Shown: positions 7,617-17,263 of the stretch, in pieces
How the letters are laid out: each line of letters begins with the position of its first letter
How positions within the stretch are numbered: position 1 is the first letter of the stretch
Position numbers and translations under genes: made by a program
The notes under the pieces: model-generated
What the model was told of the DNA's origin: nothing
The model's input: the letters and a program-made list of their open reading frames with translations, nothing else
Database searches by the model: none
Origin: Giesbergeria sp.
GTDB taxonomy: Bacteria; Pseudomonadota; Gammaproteobacteria; Burkholderiales; Burkholderiaceae_C
DNA length: 55,595 nucleotides
Direction of reading: 5' to 3'
Assembly (NCBI RefSeq): GCF_028686475.1
Contig: NZ_JAQUCA010000006.1
Coordinates: 133,648 to 189,242 of the forward strand

Positions 7617-9770
7617 TTAACGTTGCGCGGTGCGCTCGGTAATAATCTTGGGGGTAATAAACACCAACATTTCGCGCTTGGTCGATTCCTTGGTTCTGTT
7701 TTTGAATAAATTGCCCATCACTGGAATATCCCCCAGTAATGGCACCTTATTTTCTAAATTGGATTCTTCCATTTCAAAAATACCCCCAATGACCACGGTA
7801 CCACCGTTTTCAATCAGCACTTGGGTTTTGATGTGCTTGGTTTCGATGGCAACCCCTTGGGTCGTGGTTTCACCCCGGCTGTCTTTGTTCACATCCAAAT
7901 CTAAAATAATATTACCTTCGGGGGTAATTTGGGGTGTTACCTCTAATTTCAGCACCGCCTTTTTAAAGGCAATGGTGGTGGCACCGTTGGGGGCCGTCAC
8001 GGCATAGGGGTATTCAGTACCTTGCTCAATCAGGGCTTTGACTTGGTCAGCCGTAATCAGGCGCGGACTAGAGACTACTTTACCTTGGCCATCTGCTTCC
8101 ATTGCCGATATTTCTAAATCTAAAAAGCGGTTAGCCACCGGATTAAAAATAGACAAGGCAAAACTGGGCACCGAAGTGACCCCAGACAATTGGGCTGGAA
8201 GGTTGACAAAAGGTGTGCTGGTATTGGTGATGGCGGTGCCACCCCCACTGCTGGCAATCGCGTTATTATAAGAAGTGCCAAACACCACCCGGTTACCGCC
8301 ACCAATGCCATAGCCGCCCACACCACCGCGTCCGGCACGTAAATCACTACCGCCCAGTTTTACGCCCAAGGAGCGGCCAAAGGTATCGCGCGCCTCGACA
8401 ATGCGGGCTTCAATCAGCACTTGGCGCACGGCCACGTCCAAACTGGTAATCAGCTGGCGCACTTCTTCTAACTTGCTCGGTGTATCAGAGACAAAAATTT
8501 GGTTGGTGCGTGGTTCAGAAATAGCACTGCCACGCTCGGATAAAAAGCGGGTAGAGCCACCACCAGCACCACCGCCGCTAGAACCCCCCACAGATTTGGT
8601 CAGTTGTTCCACAATCGCATCGGCTTTGGCATAATTGAGCTGAAAAGATTGGGTACGCAAAGGTTCTAGTTTTTGAATCGCCAACGCGGCTTCATAATCT
8701 TTTTTGGTACGATCGTCAATTTCGTCTTTGGGCGCAATCCACAGCACATTGCCATTTTTACGCTGCCCCAAGCCCTTGGCTTCCATGATAATTTGCAGCG
8801 CTTGGTCCCACGGGACATCTTTCAGCCGCAAGGTCATGGAGCCTGACACGGTATCAGAAGTTACGATATTGATATTGGTAAAATCAGCAAATACGCCCAA
8901 CAAGGCACGCAAATCAATATTTTGAAAGTTGAGCGATAATTTTTCGGCGCTATAACCCGGCCCAGAAGATAATTTGCTTAAATCGACTTTTTTCTGCCGT
9001 ACTTCGACCACAAATTGGTTGTCGCTTTGGTAAGCGCTGTGTTCCCACTCGCCTTGGGCTTCGATATTCATCCGCACCCGGTCGCCCTGCTGGGTGGTGC
9101 TAATCAATTGCACCGGGGTGGCAAAATCAGCCACGTCTAAACGGCGGCGCAGCCCTTCGGGCAAGGACGAGTGCAAAAATTCTATGCTTAAACCCTTGCC
9201 CTGTTGGCGCAAATCAACGCCCACTTGGTTGTTGGGCAGGCTAATAACAATGCGCCCCGCACCATCGGCACCACGCCGAAAATCTACATCTTTAATCGGC
9301 AGGGTAGTGGTGTTTTGGTCTTCGGCAAACAGGGTTTTTTGTGCTGCTGCCGTGGTGGTGGCGCTAGATACTGGCTCTAGGGTCAGTAAAACCGATTTGC
9401 CCTGCAATTCGGTGCGGTAACTGGTGGCCTGTTTTAAGTTCAGCACCACGCGCGAGCGCCCTTGCACCTGCACCACATTGGCCGATTTGAGGTTGCCTTG
9501 GTTAATGGGTACCAAGTTGCTGCCCAAGGCGTTGGTAATTTCAGGAAAATCCAGCGCAATGCGCGCGGGCGATTGCGTGGCAAAACCTTGCGGCAAAGCG
9601 GCCAATGGCTCGCTCAAGTCGATACGCAATACCTCGGCACCGCCCTGGATAGAGCCACTGACCGATTGAATGGCACCTTGTGCCCAAGCCACGCCAGAGA
9701 GCAACGCAGCAGCAGCCACGGCCACAGCACGAGGCCATGCTGCCCCCATAGGCTTATTTTTTGGATTCAT
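7617..9770 (-). CDS. pilQ: Type IV pilus secretin PilQ
   Basis: Forms the outer-membrane channel through which type IV pili (or DNA) pass. The 717-residue protein has a signal peptide ending in GVAWAQG, two AMIN-type peptidoglycan-binding regions (roughly residues 30-260), a secretin N0/N1 region, and a C-terminal secretin domain with the VPLLGDIPVMGNLF motif. A GGSSGGGAGGGS linker interrupts the N-domain area. The start at 9770 is chosen because its ATG overlaps the pilP stop by four bases and leaves a clean signal peptide; an in-frame start at 9818 would lie within pilP. Confidence 0.97.
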   Translation of the reverse strand: MNPKNKPMGAAWPRAVAVAAAALLSGVAWAQGAIQSVSGSIQGGAEVLRIDLSEPLAALPQGFATQSPARIALDFPEITNALGSNLVPINQGNLKSANVVQVQGRSRVVLNLKQATSYRTELQGKSVLLTLEPVSSATTTAAAQKTLFAEDQNTTTLPIKDVDFRRGADGAGRIVISLPNNQVGVDLRQQGKGLSIEFLHSSLPEGLRRRLDVADFATPVQLISTTQQGDRVRMNIEAQGEWEHSAYQSDNQFVVEVRQKKVDLSKLSSGPGYSAEKLSLNFQNIDLRALLGVFADFTNINIVTSDTVSGSMTLRLKDVPWDQALQIIMEAKGLGQRKNGNVLWIAPKDEIDDRTKKDYEAALAIQKLEPLRTQSFQLNYAKADAIVEQLTKSVGGSSGGGAGGGSTRFLSERGSAISEPRTNQIFVSDTPSKLEEVRQLITSLDVAVRQVLIEARIVEARDTFGRSLGVKLGGSDLRAGRGGVGGYGIGGGNRVVFGTSYNNAIASSGGGTAITNTSTPFVNLPAQLSGVTSVPSFALSIFNPVANRFLDLEISAMEADGQGKVVSSPRLITADQVKALIEQGTEYPYAVTAPNGATTIAFKKAVLKLEVTPQITPEGNIILDLDVNKDSRGETTTQGVAIETKHIKTQVLIENGGTVVIGGIFEMEESNLENKVPLLGDIPVMGNLFKNRTKESTKREMLVFITPKIITERTAQR

Positions 9771-10312
9771 TTTTTCGCTTCCTCTTGCAGTTCTAGCGAC
9801 GCTGGACGTTCTACCCAATCTCCGGTGGCATCTTGGACGATTTCTCGCAGTTGAATCGCCGTTTCGGTAATGGCGGTGATACGCCCGTAGTTTTGTCCCA
9901 AATAGTGGCCCACCTGCACTTGGTAGAGTAGGTTATCTACCCGCAGCAGGGCGGTGGGCTTGCCCACTTTGTTCAAGCTGCCCACCATCGCCATCGTGTC
10001 CAGCGGAAAAGCCTCTAGCGGCTCTTTGCGCCGTGCCAGCTCGGGGGCAATCAGGCCAGCATTGGCCGTGACTTGGGCCGATTCACGGCGCAGCGCCTGC
10101 ACCAGCTTGAGCTTATCGAAAGGCTCAAGGCTGCTCTCGGCGGTGTAGGGCATGGGCTGGAATTGTTTAGGCTCGGTCAGGGGGGTGACGCGCGGCTTGG
10201 CCTGGGCGCGCTCGCGCTCCATCCAATCGCGCAGCTCTTGTTCGCCCGAGGACTCACAACCGAGCAGCCCCACGGTGCAGCAAGCCAGCATCAACAGGTG
10301 CAGGGGTTTCAT
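9767..10312 (-). CDS. pilP: Type IV pilus assembly lipoprotein PilP
   Basis: Inner-membrane-anchored lipoprotein that links the PilMNO platform to the PilQ secretin. Residues 1-19 form a lipoprotein signal with lipobox LLGC. The C-terminal half carries the HQ-like beta domain with KRKEPLEAF-type start (here RRKEPLEAFPLDTMAMVG) and the VGHYLGQNYGRI motif. 181 residues is the usual size. The gene overlaps pilO and pilQ by four bases each. Confidence 0.96.
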   Translation of the reverse strand: MKPLHLLMLACCTVGLLGCESSGEQELRDWMERERAQAKPRVTPLTEPKQFQPMPYTAESSLEPFDKLKLVQALRRESAQVTANAGLIAPELARRKEPLEAFPLDTMAMVGSLNKVGKPTALLRVDNLLYQVQVGHYLGQNYGRITAITETAIQLREIVQDATGDWVERPASLELQEEAKK

Positions 10313-10989
10313 TTCTTGGCTCCGGTGCTGGCTTTGCGCTGGGCCTGGACTTCTTCGGGGTCCAGGTAGCGGTAGGTGCGTGCGGTGGCATCCATGCTCA
10401 GGGTGGGGCCGTCTTTGTCTTTGGCGTTAGGGGCAATGGCAATGCTGTCCATCGTCACAATGCGCGATAGGTGGGCGACATCGGCAGCAAAGGCCCCCAT
10501 ATCGTGGTATTTGCCCGTCACGCGCACGGCAATGGGCAACTCGGCGTAGTAATCGCGCACCACCACCTGACCGGGGCGAAACAGCTCAAACTGCAAACTG
10601 CGGCCCAAGCCCGATTGGTTGATGTCGGATAACAAGGCGGCCATTTCGGCCTTGCTGGGCAATTGTTTTTCTAGCTGAATCACGTATTGTTGGATTTGCT
10701 CGCGCTGCTTTTTCAGGGCCTCTAAACTGACCGCCTTGAGTAGCTTTTTTTGGTAATCTTCGCGCAGGGTTTTTTCTTGCGCTTGGGCTGTTTGCAACTG
10801 GGTTTCGTAGTCCACCAGCACGGTAAACCACAGGGCCACAGCCACACCCACTGCAATAAAAATGCACAGCAGGGTGCGCGGCCACACCGGCCAGACGGAA
10901 GGGTCTTTGGTGTCTAGGTTGGTAAATTGGCGCTGCACCTCTTGTTGCAGCGCGGCAAAGTCAATTTTAGGAAGCTGCTTTTTGACCAT
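10309..10989 (-). CDS. pilO: Type IV pilus assembly protein PilO
   Basis: Inner-membrane protein that pairs with PilN to form the alignment subcomplex. The 226 residues begin with a short cytoplasmic part, then one membrane helix (about residues 42-62, TLLCIFIAVGVAVALWFTVL), a periplasmic coiled coil rich in Gln, Lys and Glu (about 65-115), and a ferredoxin-like C-terminal domain with the motif LPIAVRVTGKYHD. It starts three bases after pilN and overlaps pilP by four. Confidence 0.96.
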   Translation of the reverse strand: MVKKQLPKIDFAALQQEVQRQFTNLDTKDPSVWPVWPRTLLCIFIAVGVAVALWFTVLVDYETQLQTAQAQEKTLREDYQKKLLKAVSLEALKKQREQIQQYVIQLEKQLPSKAEMAALLSDINQSGLGRSLQFELFRPGQVVVRDYYAELPIAVRVTGKYHDMGAFAADVAHLSRIVTMDSIAIAPNAKDKDGPTLSMDATARTYRYLDPEEVQAQRKASTGAKK

Positions 10990-10992
10990 GCT

Positions 10993-11616
10993 TTACTTTC
11001 CGGCCTTGGCGGCATTAGCGGCATTAGCGCTTTCTGCATTGGCTTTTTCTACTTCACTGGCGCGCATCAGCTGGAAGTTCATCTTAAAGGCGGCCACGCG
11101 GCGTTGGTCTTTGGCCCCTAAAGAGACATTGCCTGCCACAATTTCTACCAATTCGGGTTTGGTCAGCCAAGGGGTATTGCTGCTGAGGTTACGCAGCATT
11201 TCGGAGATGCGCTCGTTCGATTGGGCCATGCCCTGCATGGTGACGGTGCGGTTTTCTTGCTTGAGGCTGGTGACATAGACCCCATCGGGCAGTTGTTGCA
11301 CCAACTCGGTCAGTAAATGCACCGGCAAATTGCGGTCGGCTTGCAAGTCTTCTACCGCTTTTTGTCGGGCGGTCAGGGCGGCAATTTCTTCTTCGATGGT
11401 GGCAATTTCTTTGATTTGCTCTTCTAATTTCTTGGTTTCAGTTTGCAAGAAATTATTTTTGGCCTGCTGCTCATCAATTTGCATCTGGAACCACCAATAG
11501 ATGCCACCAGCAATCAATAAGCCCACCAAAAACGATGCGAACATCGTGGCTTGAAAATTCTCGCGCCGGCGTTTGCGCGCGGCTTCCCGGTGGGGAAGTA
11601 GGTTAATCAAAATCAT
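10993..11616 (-). CDS. pilN: Type IV pilus assembly protein PilN
   Basis: Bitopic inner-membrane partner of PilO and PilM. The N-terminal INLLPHRE is the conserved PilM-binding peptide. A membrane helix follows at about residues 25-45, then a coiled coil (about 50-100) and a periplasmic ferredoxin-like domain. The C-terminus is an Ala/Asn-rich tail (SANAANAAKAGK), a short low-complexity extension that I do not think is functional. 207 residues; overlaps pilM by four bases. Confidence 0.96.
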   Translation of the reverse strand: MILINLLPHREAARKRRRENFQATMFASFLVGLLIAGGIYWWFQMQIDEQQAKNNFLQTETKKLEEQIKEIATIEEEIAALTARQKAVEDLQADRNLPVHLLTELVQQLPDGVYVTSLKQENRTVTMQGMAQSNERISEMLRNLSSNTPWLTKPELVEIVAGNVSLGAKDQRRVAAFKMNFQLMRASEVEKANAESANAANAAKAGK

Positions 11617-12692
11617 TGCAAAAATCTCCGCATGGCCAAGCCGCAGGAGGTAAGGTAAGACGGTGCCTCACGCGCCATTTTTTTCATGCGAACGCCACTG
11701 CCAATTTCCATGCCCTCAAACGGGTTGACCACACTGCATACCGCCCCAGCGTGTTGCGTGACGGCTTCGGTCAGGCCGGGCAGGGGGGCCGAGCCACCGG
11801 CCAGCAGGATGTGGTCCACCCGGTTGTGCGGCGTGCTGGTAAAAAAGAATTGGAGCGCACGGCCAATTTCTTGGGCCAGAGTTTCGACAAAGGGCTTGAG
11901 TACCGCCGTGGCGTAATCGTCGGGCAAATCACCGTTGCGCTTTTTGGTTTCGGCCTCTTCGGGCGAGAAGCCATATTGGCGCACGATAAGCTGGGTGAGT
12001 TGGGCACCGCCAAAGGCTTGGTCGCGGTCGTAAAGCACTTCGTCGTTGCGAATCACCTGCATACTGGTGGTTAAGGCCCCGACCTCAAACAGCGCCACCA
12101 CGGAATCCACGCCCTTGTTGGGCAGCGCCTCTATCAGGCGGCTGGCGGCCAAGCGGGCGGCATAGGATTCGATGTCAATAATCACGGCCTTGAGGCCAGC
12201 GGCTTCGGCCAAACCTTGGCGGTCTTGCACTTTCTCGCGCCGTGAGGCGGCAATCAGCACATCCACATCGCCGGGGGAACTTTTGTTGGGGCCAACCACA
12301 CAAAAGTCTAAACTGACCTCGTCCAACGAGAACGGGATGTACTGGTTGGCCTCGGACTCTACCTGCACTTCCATTTCTTGGTCGGTCAGGCCAGCGGGCA
12401 GGGTGATTTTTTTGGTAATCACTGCCGAGGGTGGCAAGGCCAGGGCGACGTTTTTGGTGCGCGTGCCGCTTTTTTTGACCAAACGACGCAGGGCCTCGGC
12501 CACTTCGTCAAATTTTTCGATGTTGCCATCGGTAATCCAACCGCGCTCTAGTGGCTCGATAGCGCAGCGCTCCAAGACAAGGCCACCGGCCTTGTTGTGT
12601 GCCAGCTCTACCAGCTTGGCACTGGAGGAACTGATGTCAATGCCGACCAGCGGGGCGGACTGTTGACTGAACAAAGCTCCCACAGAAATCAA
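11613..12692 (-). CDS. pilM: Type IV pilus assembly ATPase-like protein PilM
   Basis: Cytoplasmic actin-like protein that binds the PilN N-terminal peptide and nucleotides. The actin-fold signatures are VGIDISSSSAKLVEL near the N-terminus and ILLAGGSAPLPGL near residue 295. The start is a TTG at 12692, supported by GGGGAG five bases upstream; no ATG is available near the family start. The 359-residue length is normal. First gene of the minus-strand pil-aro series and divergent from the PBP1A gene. Confidence 0.95.
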   Translation of the reverse strand: MISVGALFSQQSAPLVGIDISSSSAKLVELAHNKAGGLVLERCAIEPLERGWITDGNIEKFDEVAEALRRLVKKSGTRTKNVALALPPSAVITKKITLPAGLTDQEMEVQVESEANQYIPFSLDEVSLDFCVVGPNKSSPGDVDVLIAASRREKVQDRQGLAEAAGLKAVIIDIESYAARLAASRLIEALPNKGVDSVVALFEVGALTTSMQVIRNDEVLYDRDQAFGGAQLTQLIVRQYGFSPEEAETKKRNGDLPDDYATAVLKPFVETLAQEIGRALQFFFTSTPHNRVDHILLAGGSAPLPGLTEAVTQHAGAVCSVVNPFEGMEIGSGVRMKKMAREAPSYLTSCGLAMRRFLQ

Positions 12693-12948
12693 GATGGCTC
12701 CCCTTTATGCTGAAAAAATAGGCAATATGCTTGGCGTTTTGGCTGGATGCTATCAGTAAGATAGTTTGCCAGCAAAGACTTTGCAGCCGCTGGCTGCGCT
12801 GTTCGTTGCCAAAAGTACACGGCCCAATGGCCAAAAACTCCAGTGTGCCACTGTGCAGACCCGCCGCAAGCATAGGCCATGCAAGGCATGGTGTGCGGAT
12901 TTTGATGTGGCATTTTTATAATCTGGCCCTCCATTGATTCGGAGCGTT
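12693..12948. promoter_or_regulatory. Divergent promoter region between pilM and the PBP1A gene
   Basis: A 256-base gene-free stretch. On the plus strand a perfect TATAAT sits at 12917-12922, 26 bases before the PBP1A start; no convincing -35 box lies 16-18 bases upstream. A small inverted repeat, CTATC-TTACT-GATAG on the minus strand (12750-12764), lies about 58 bases before pilM and may be an operator. I see no other structure and no small gene. Confidence 0.5.
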
Positions 12949-15429
12949 ATGCCGCCCCCCGCCTCCCCCCTTGATAGCCGCCTGCCGCCTGATAGCGCAG
13001 ACACCTCAGACACCCCTTCGGCCCCACCTACGCCGCCCACTCCTGCACCCCAACGGCATTGGTTGCTGCGCTTGCTTTTATGGAGCGCTGGCTTACTGCT
13101 GGCGGGCACCTTAGCGGTGCTGCTGGTCGTGGGGGTGGCGCTGGCGATGGCCTACCCTAATCTGCCCGACATTTCGGATTTGGCCGACTACCGGCCCAAA
13201 CTACCCCTGCGAGTTTATTCTGCCGAAGGGGCCTTGCTGGGCGAGTTTGGCGAGGAGCGGCGCAACCTGACACCGATTGCAGACATCCCAGAGGTGATGA
13301 AAAACGCCGTTTTGGCGATTGAAGACACCCGTTTTTTTGAGCACAACGGGGTCGATTTCAAGGGGATTTTGCGTGCTGGCATTGCCAACGTCACCAAGGT
13401 GAAAAGCCAAGGTGCATCCACCATCACCATGCAGGTGGCACGCAATGTTTATCTGTCTTCCGAAAAAACATTCACGCGAAAAATTTACGAAATCTTACTT
13501 ACTTTCAAGCTCGAACACCTGCTGAGCAAAGACCAAATTCTGGAAATTTACATGAACCAGATTTTTTTGGGCAACCGCGCCTATGGTTTTGCGGCCGCAG
13601 CAGAGATTTACTTTGGCAAGCCGCTGCAACAGGTTTCGGTGGCCGAGGCGGCCATGCTGGCCGGGCTGCCCAAAGCGCCATCGGCCTACAACCCGATTAG
13701 CAACCCCAAGCGCGCCCGAGTGCGCCAGTTGCACATCATTGACCGTATGCAAGAAAACGGCTTCATTACGCCAGAGCAAGCCATGCAGGCACGCGAAGAG
13801 CAGCTGCACCTGCGTAACAACCACAGTGACGGCGGCAATACGCACGCCGAGTACGTGGCCGAGATGGCACGCCAGCTGATTTTTGCCCAATATGGCAACG
13901 AAGCCTACACCCGGGGGCTGAACGTGTACACCACGCTCAACACCTCCGACCAAGAGGCTGCCTACCAAGCCTTGCGCCGGGGCATCATGGATTACGAACG
14001 CCGCCAAGCCTACCGGGGGCCAGAAAAATTTGTCACGTTGCCCACCGACCCACAGGCTTTGGACGAAGCGATTGACGACGCACTGGCCGACCACCCCGAC
14101 AATGGCGATGTGCTGTCGGCCGTGGTGCTAGAGGTCAGTGCGCGCAAAGTAGTGGCCGTGCGTGGCAATGGCGATGTGCTAGAAATCAGCGGCGAGGGTT
14201 TGCGCCCGGTGCAATCGGGCCTGAGCAGCAAGGCACCACCCAATATCAAATTGCGCCGGGGGGCCATCATCCGTGTGATTAAAACCAGCAAAAACACCTG
14301 GGAGGCAACACAATTGCCCGAGGTAGAAGGGGCTTTTGTGGCCCTAGACCCACGCACCGGGGCCATCAAGGCCCTGGTGGGGGGCTTTGATTTTGATAAA
14401 AACAAGTTCAACCATGTAACGCAAGCCTGGCGCCAGCCCGGTTCTAGCTTCAAGCCGTTTATTTATTCTGCGGCGCTAGAGAAAGGCTTTACCCCCGCCA
14501 CCATCATCAACGATGGCCCCCTGTTTTTTGATGCAGGCGTGACCGGCGGCCAACCTTGGGAACCCAAAAACTACGATGGCAAATACGACGGCCCCATGAC
14601 CATGCGAACCGGTTTGGCCAGATCAAAAAACATGGTTTCTATCCGCATTTTGCAAGCCGTGGGCACCAAAAACGCCCAGCAGTGGGTAACACGCTTTGGT
14701 TTTGATGCCGACAAACACCTGCCTTACCTGACGATGGCTTTGGGCGCAGGCTCGGTCACGCCGATGCAGATGGCGGTGGGCTATGCGGTGTTTGCCAACG
14801 GTGGCTACCGTATCAACCCGTGGCTGATTGCCAAAGTCACCGACTACAAAGGCAAACTCATCTCTGAAACCCAGCCCCCGGCCTTGGACAAGCAAGAGCG
14901 GGCCATTGATGCGCGCAATGCCTTCATCACCAACAGTTTGCTGCAAGAGGTGACGCGCTCGGGCACTGCCGCGCGGGCGCAATCGACCCTCAAACGGCCC
15001 GATTTGTATGGCAAAACTGGCACCACCAACGATGCGGTAGATGCCTGGTTTGCTGGCTTTCAGCCCACGCTGGCTGCCGTTACTTGGATTGGCTATGACA
15101 CGCCGCGCAATTTGGGCAGCCGCGAAACCGGCGGCGGCCTGAGTTTGCCTATCTGGATTAACTTTATGGGCCATGCCCTCAAAGGCGTGCCCGTAATGGA
15201 GCCGACCGTACCCAGCGGCGTGGTGCAAAGTGGCGGTGAATGGTTTTACACCGAGTACGCGCGCGGCGCTGGCGTGGCCAGTGTAGGCACCGAGCCACGC
15301 GCCAGCAGTAGCAGCGGCAGCAGTAGTACCAGCAGCAACAGCGGCAACAGCAGCAGCAACCAAGAAGCAGCACCCCAACCGCCAGCGGCAGAGGAGCGCA
15401 ACCGCATCATGGATTTGTTCCGCAATTAG
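12949..15429 (+). CDS. mrcA: Penicillin-binding protein 1A (bifunctional transglycosylase/transpeptidase)
   Basis: Polymerises and cross-links peptidoglycan at the periplasmic face. After a proline-rich cytoplasmic start there is one membrane helix (about residues 38-60). The glycosyltransferase-51 domain has [25 protein letters not shown] and KILE-type helices. The transpeptidase domain has the active serine in GSSFKPF (about residue 500), SKN at about 564, and KTGTT at about 690. The C-terminus is a Ser/Gly/Asn low-complexity tail. The ATG at 12949 is preferred over a TTG at 12934 because of GGAG at 12941-12944. 826 residues, normal for class A PBPs; divergent from pilM as in many proteobacteria. 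Confidence 0.96.
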   Translation: MPPPASPLDSRLPPDSADTSDTPSAPPTPPTPAPQRHWLLRLLLWSAGLLLAGTLAVLLVVGVALAMAYPNLPDISDLADYRPKLPLRVYSAEGALLGEFGEERRNLTPIADIPEVMKNAVLAIEDTRFFEHNGVDFKGILRAGIANVTKVKSQGASTITMQVARNVYLSSEKTFTRKIYEILLTFKLEHLLSKDQILEIYMNQIFLGNRAYGFAAAAEIYFGKPLQQVSVAEAAMLAGLPKAPSAYNPISNPKRARVRQLHIIDRMQENGFITPEQAMQAREEQLHLRNNHSDGGNTHAEYVAEMARQLIFAQYGNEAYTRGLNVYTTLNTSDQEAAYQALRRGIMDYERRQAYRGPEKFVTLPTDPQALDEAIDDALADHPDNGDVLSAVVLEVSARKVVAVRGNGDVLEISGEGLRPVQSGLSSKAPPNIKLRRGAIIRVIKTSKNTWEATQLPEVEGAFVALDPRTGAIKALVGGFDFDKNKFNHVTQAWRQPGSSFKPFIYSAALEKGFTPATIINDGPLFFDAGVTGGQPWEPKNYDGKYDGPMTMRTGLARSKNMVSIRILQAVGTKNAQQWVTRFGFDADKHLPYLTMALGAGSVTPMQMAVGYAVFANGGYRINPWLIAKVTDYKGKLISETQPPALDKQERAIDARNAFITNSLLQEVTRSGTAARAQSTLKRPDLYGKTGTTNDAVDAWFAGFQPTLAAVTWIGYDTPRNLGSRETGGGLSLPIWINFMGHALKGVPVMEPTVPSGVVQSGGEWFYTEYARGAGVASVGTEPRASSSSGSSSTSSNSGNSSSNQEAAPQPPAAEERNRIMDLFRN
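15303..15360 (+). repeat. AGC/GGC-rich low-complexity repeat in the PBP1A tail
   Basis: An imperfect triplet repeat of agc, agt, ggc and aac encodes a run of Ser, Gly, Thr and Asn about 20 residues before the C-terminus of PBP1A. It is in frame and likely prone to length change by slippage without disrupting the enzyme. Confidence 0.7.
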
Positions 15430-15755
15430 GCCCCAAAATGCAAGGCCAGCCCCGCTTGGGCGCTGGCATCTTGCGTCAGCTGGGCAAAAAATTCGCCACT
15501 GCCTTTGGTGCATTGCCACTGCTGGCCGTCAAAGCGGTAGTGGTAGCCGCCCGAACGGGTGGCCAGCCAAATTTCATGCAGTGGCTTTTGCTGGTTTATG
15601 ACAATTTGGCTGCGGTTGGCAAAAGTGAGCGTCACCATGCCGCCGCTGCGCTGGTTGTCTATGTCGGCCTCGGTGCTGTCGTTGATACGGTCACAAGACC
15701 GTTCCACTGCCAGTAACAATTTTTCAGCTTGGTCTAGGTATTCGAGGTCGGTCAT
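15426..15755 (-). CDS. cyaY: Frataxin-like iron donor CyaY
   Basis: A small cytoplasmic iron-binding protein that modulates Fe-S cluster assembly by IscS. The 109 residues match the family: an acidic first helix ([17 protein letters not shown]), the strand [17 protein letters not shown], then [22 protein letters not shown] and the closing helix [11 protein letters not shown]. It converges on the PBP1A gene, sharing four bases at the stop codons, and is divergent from lptM-lysA with only 11 bases between the start codons, a layout conserved in proteobacteria. Confidence 0.95.
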   Translation of the reverse strand: MTDLEYLDQAEKLLLAVERSCDRINDSTEADIDNQRSGGMVTLTFANRSQIVINQQKPLHEIWLATRSGGYHYRFDGQQWQCTKGSGEFFAQLTQDASAQAGLALHFGA

Positions 15756-15760
15756 ACAAT
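15755..15760 (+). promoter_or_regulatory. Candidate -10 box of the lptM-lysA transcript
   Basis: TACAAT lies six bases before the lptM ATG at 15767, overlapping the cyaY start codon. No Shine-Dalgarno sequence is seen before that ATG. If this box is used, transcription would begin at or beside the start codon, giving a leaderless mRNA. The best -35-like match (TTGGTC, 15729-15734) is 20 bases away, so support is moderate. Confidence 0.35.
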
Positions 15761-15766
15761 TTCATT

Positions 15767-15937
15767 ATGTTAAAAGCGTTTCAAATTTTAGTCAGGCGCT
15801 TTGTCCTTGTTGCCAGCGTGGCAGCGACACTGGCGGCCTGTGGTCAACGCGGGCCTTTGTACCTGCCAACACCCGCTGCACCCGCTGCGCCAAGCCCTGC
15901 CTCTCCTGCTACTTCTGCCCCTTCGGTTGCTCCATGA
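15767..15937 (+). CDS. lptM: LPS translocon maturation lipoprotein LptM (YifL-like)
   Basis: A 56-residue lipoprotein. The signal peptide (MLKAFQILVRRFVLVASV) ends at the lipobox LAAC, followed directly by GQRGPLYLP, the conserved C-G-x-x-G-P-L-Y-x-P signature of LptM. The rest is an Ala/Pro/Ser linker. In E. coli LptM helps oxidative maturation of LptD in the outer-membrane LPS translocon. Its stop overlaps the lysA start (ATGA at 15934-15937), the usual lptM-lysA pairing beside cyaY. Confidence 0.88.
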   Translation: MLKAFQILVRRFVLVASVAATLAACGQRGPLYLPTPAAPAAPSPASPATSAPSVAP

Positions 15938-17220
15938 CATCCACTGTATTGCCCGGTCATCCTTACATTGCCTATCGGGGCACTGATTTATTCATTGAAG
16001 AAGTGCCTGTGGCCGAGCTGGCACAGGCGCATGGTACGCCGCTGTTTGTGTATTCCACTGCCGCCATGCAAGCCGCCTTGGCCGCATACCAACGTGGTTT
16101 TGCTGGGCGCAAAGTGCAAATTTGCTACGCCATGAAGGCCAACCCCTCGCTGGCAATTTTGCAGTTTTTTGCCCGCCAAGGCTGCGGTTTTGACATCGTC
16201 TCGGGCGGCGAGTTGGAGCGCGTGCTGGCCGCTGGTGGCGACCCCGGCAAAGTGATTTTTTCGGGTGTGGGCAAAACCCGCGCCGAGATGCGCCAAGCCC
16301 TGCAAGCGGGCATTTTGTGCTTTAACGTCGAAAGCGAAGCCGAGCTAGAGGTTTTAAGCGAAGTAGCGGTTTCACTGGGCGCACAAGCACCCGTCAGTAT
16401 CCGCGTCAATCCAAATGTGGATGCCAAAACCCATCCCTATATCTCTACCGGCCTCAAGGGCAACAAATTCGGTATCGCCCACGAGCGCACCTTGGCCACC
16501 TACCAACGCGCCGCCAGTTTGCCGGGCATTCGCGTGCTGGGTATTGATTGCCATATTGGCTCGCAAATTACCGAGGCCACGCCCTATCTGGACGCTGCCG
16601 ACCGGGTGCTGGATTTGATTGAGGCCATTGAGGCCGCAGGCATCCCGATTCATCATATTGATTTTGGTGGCGGCTTGGGCATCAACTACAACGGCGATAC
16701 CCCCCCGGCAGCGGACGACTTGTGGGCGCAATTGCTGGCCAAAATGGACGCACGCGGTTTTGGCCAACGCCAATTTTTGATTGAGCCAGGGCGCTCTTTG
16801 GTGGGCAATGCTGGCCTGTGCGTCACCGAGGTGCTGTACCTGAAACCGGGCGAAGAGAAAAACTTCTGCATCGTCGATGCCGCCATGAACGATTTACCAC
16901 GCCCGGCCATGTACCAAGCCTTTCATGGCATTGTGCCGCTGCAACAGCGTGACAACTTGGCCGCACAGGTCTATGACGTGGTCGGCCCGGTGTGCGAAAG
17001 CGGTGACTGGCTCGGGCGTGAGCGCAGTTTGGCTGTGCAACCCGGCGACCGCTTGGCGGTATTGTCTGCTGGGGCTTACTGCATGTCGATGGCCAGCAAT
17101 TACAACACCCGTGGCCGCGCCGCCGAAGTGCTGGTCAGTGGCGGCAACGCCCAAGTGATTCGCCCACGCGAAAGCGCTGCCGATAGCTTCCAGCACGAGC
17201 GCCTACTGGCGGCCCTCTAA
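15934..17220 (+). CDS. lysA: Diaminopimelate decarboxylase
   Basis: Last step of lysine synthesis: decarboxylates meso-diaminopimelate with pyridoxal phosphate. The PLP lysine is in YAMKAN (about residue 67); other motifs are DIVSGGELER, KTHPYISTGLKGNKFG, IDCHIGSQI, HIDFGGGLGI, EPGRSLVGNAG, and the C-terminal CESGDWLGRER and AYCMSMASNYN. The start at 15934 overlaps the lptM stop and gives a 428-residue protein of normal length; an upstream in-frame extension would run through cyaY and lptM and is rejected. Confidence 0.97.
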   Translation: MTSTVLPGHPYIAYRGTDLFIEEVPVAELAQAHGTPLFVYSTAAMQAALAAYQRGFAGRKVQICYAMKANPSLAILQFFARQGCGFDIVSGGELERVLAAGGDPGKVIFSGVGKTRAEMRQALQAGILCFNVESEAELEVLSEVAVSLGAQAPVSIRVNPNVDAKTHPYISTGLKGNKFGIAHERTLATYQRAASLPGIRVLGIDCHIGSQITEATPYLDAADRVLDLIEAIEAAGIPIHHIDFGGGLGINYNGDTPPAADDLWAQLLAKMDARGFGQRQFLIEPGRSLVGNAGLCVTEVLYLKPGEEKNFCIVDAAMNDLPRPAMYQAFHGIVPLQQRDNLAAQVYDVVGPVCESGDWLGRERSLAVQPGDRLAVLSAGAYCMSMASNYNTRGRAAEVLVSGGNAQVIRPRESAADSFQHERLLAAL

Positions 17221-17263
17221 ACCTTTTTTATCTCCCCGACACGGCCCGCTTGGGCCGCCCTAT

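Noticed and set aside
9771-9818. Upstream start for pilQ
   Set aside because: It lies inside pilP and would put 16 charged residues before the signal peptide; the ATGA overlap at 9767-9770 decides the start.
13495-15519. Long open frames on the minus strand opposite the PBP1A gene
   Set aside because: They are antisense shadows of a well-conserved gene, with low-complexity or histidine-rich products and no independent signals.
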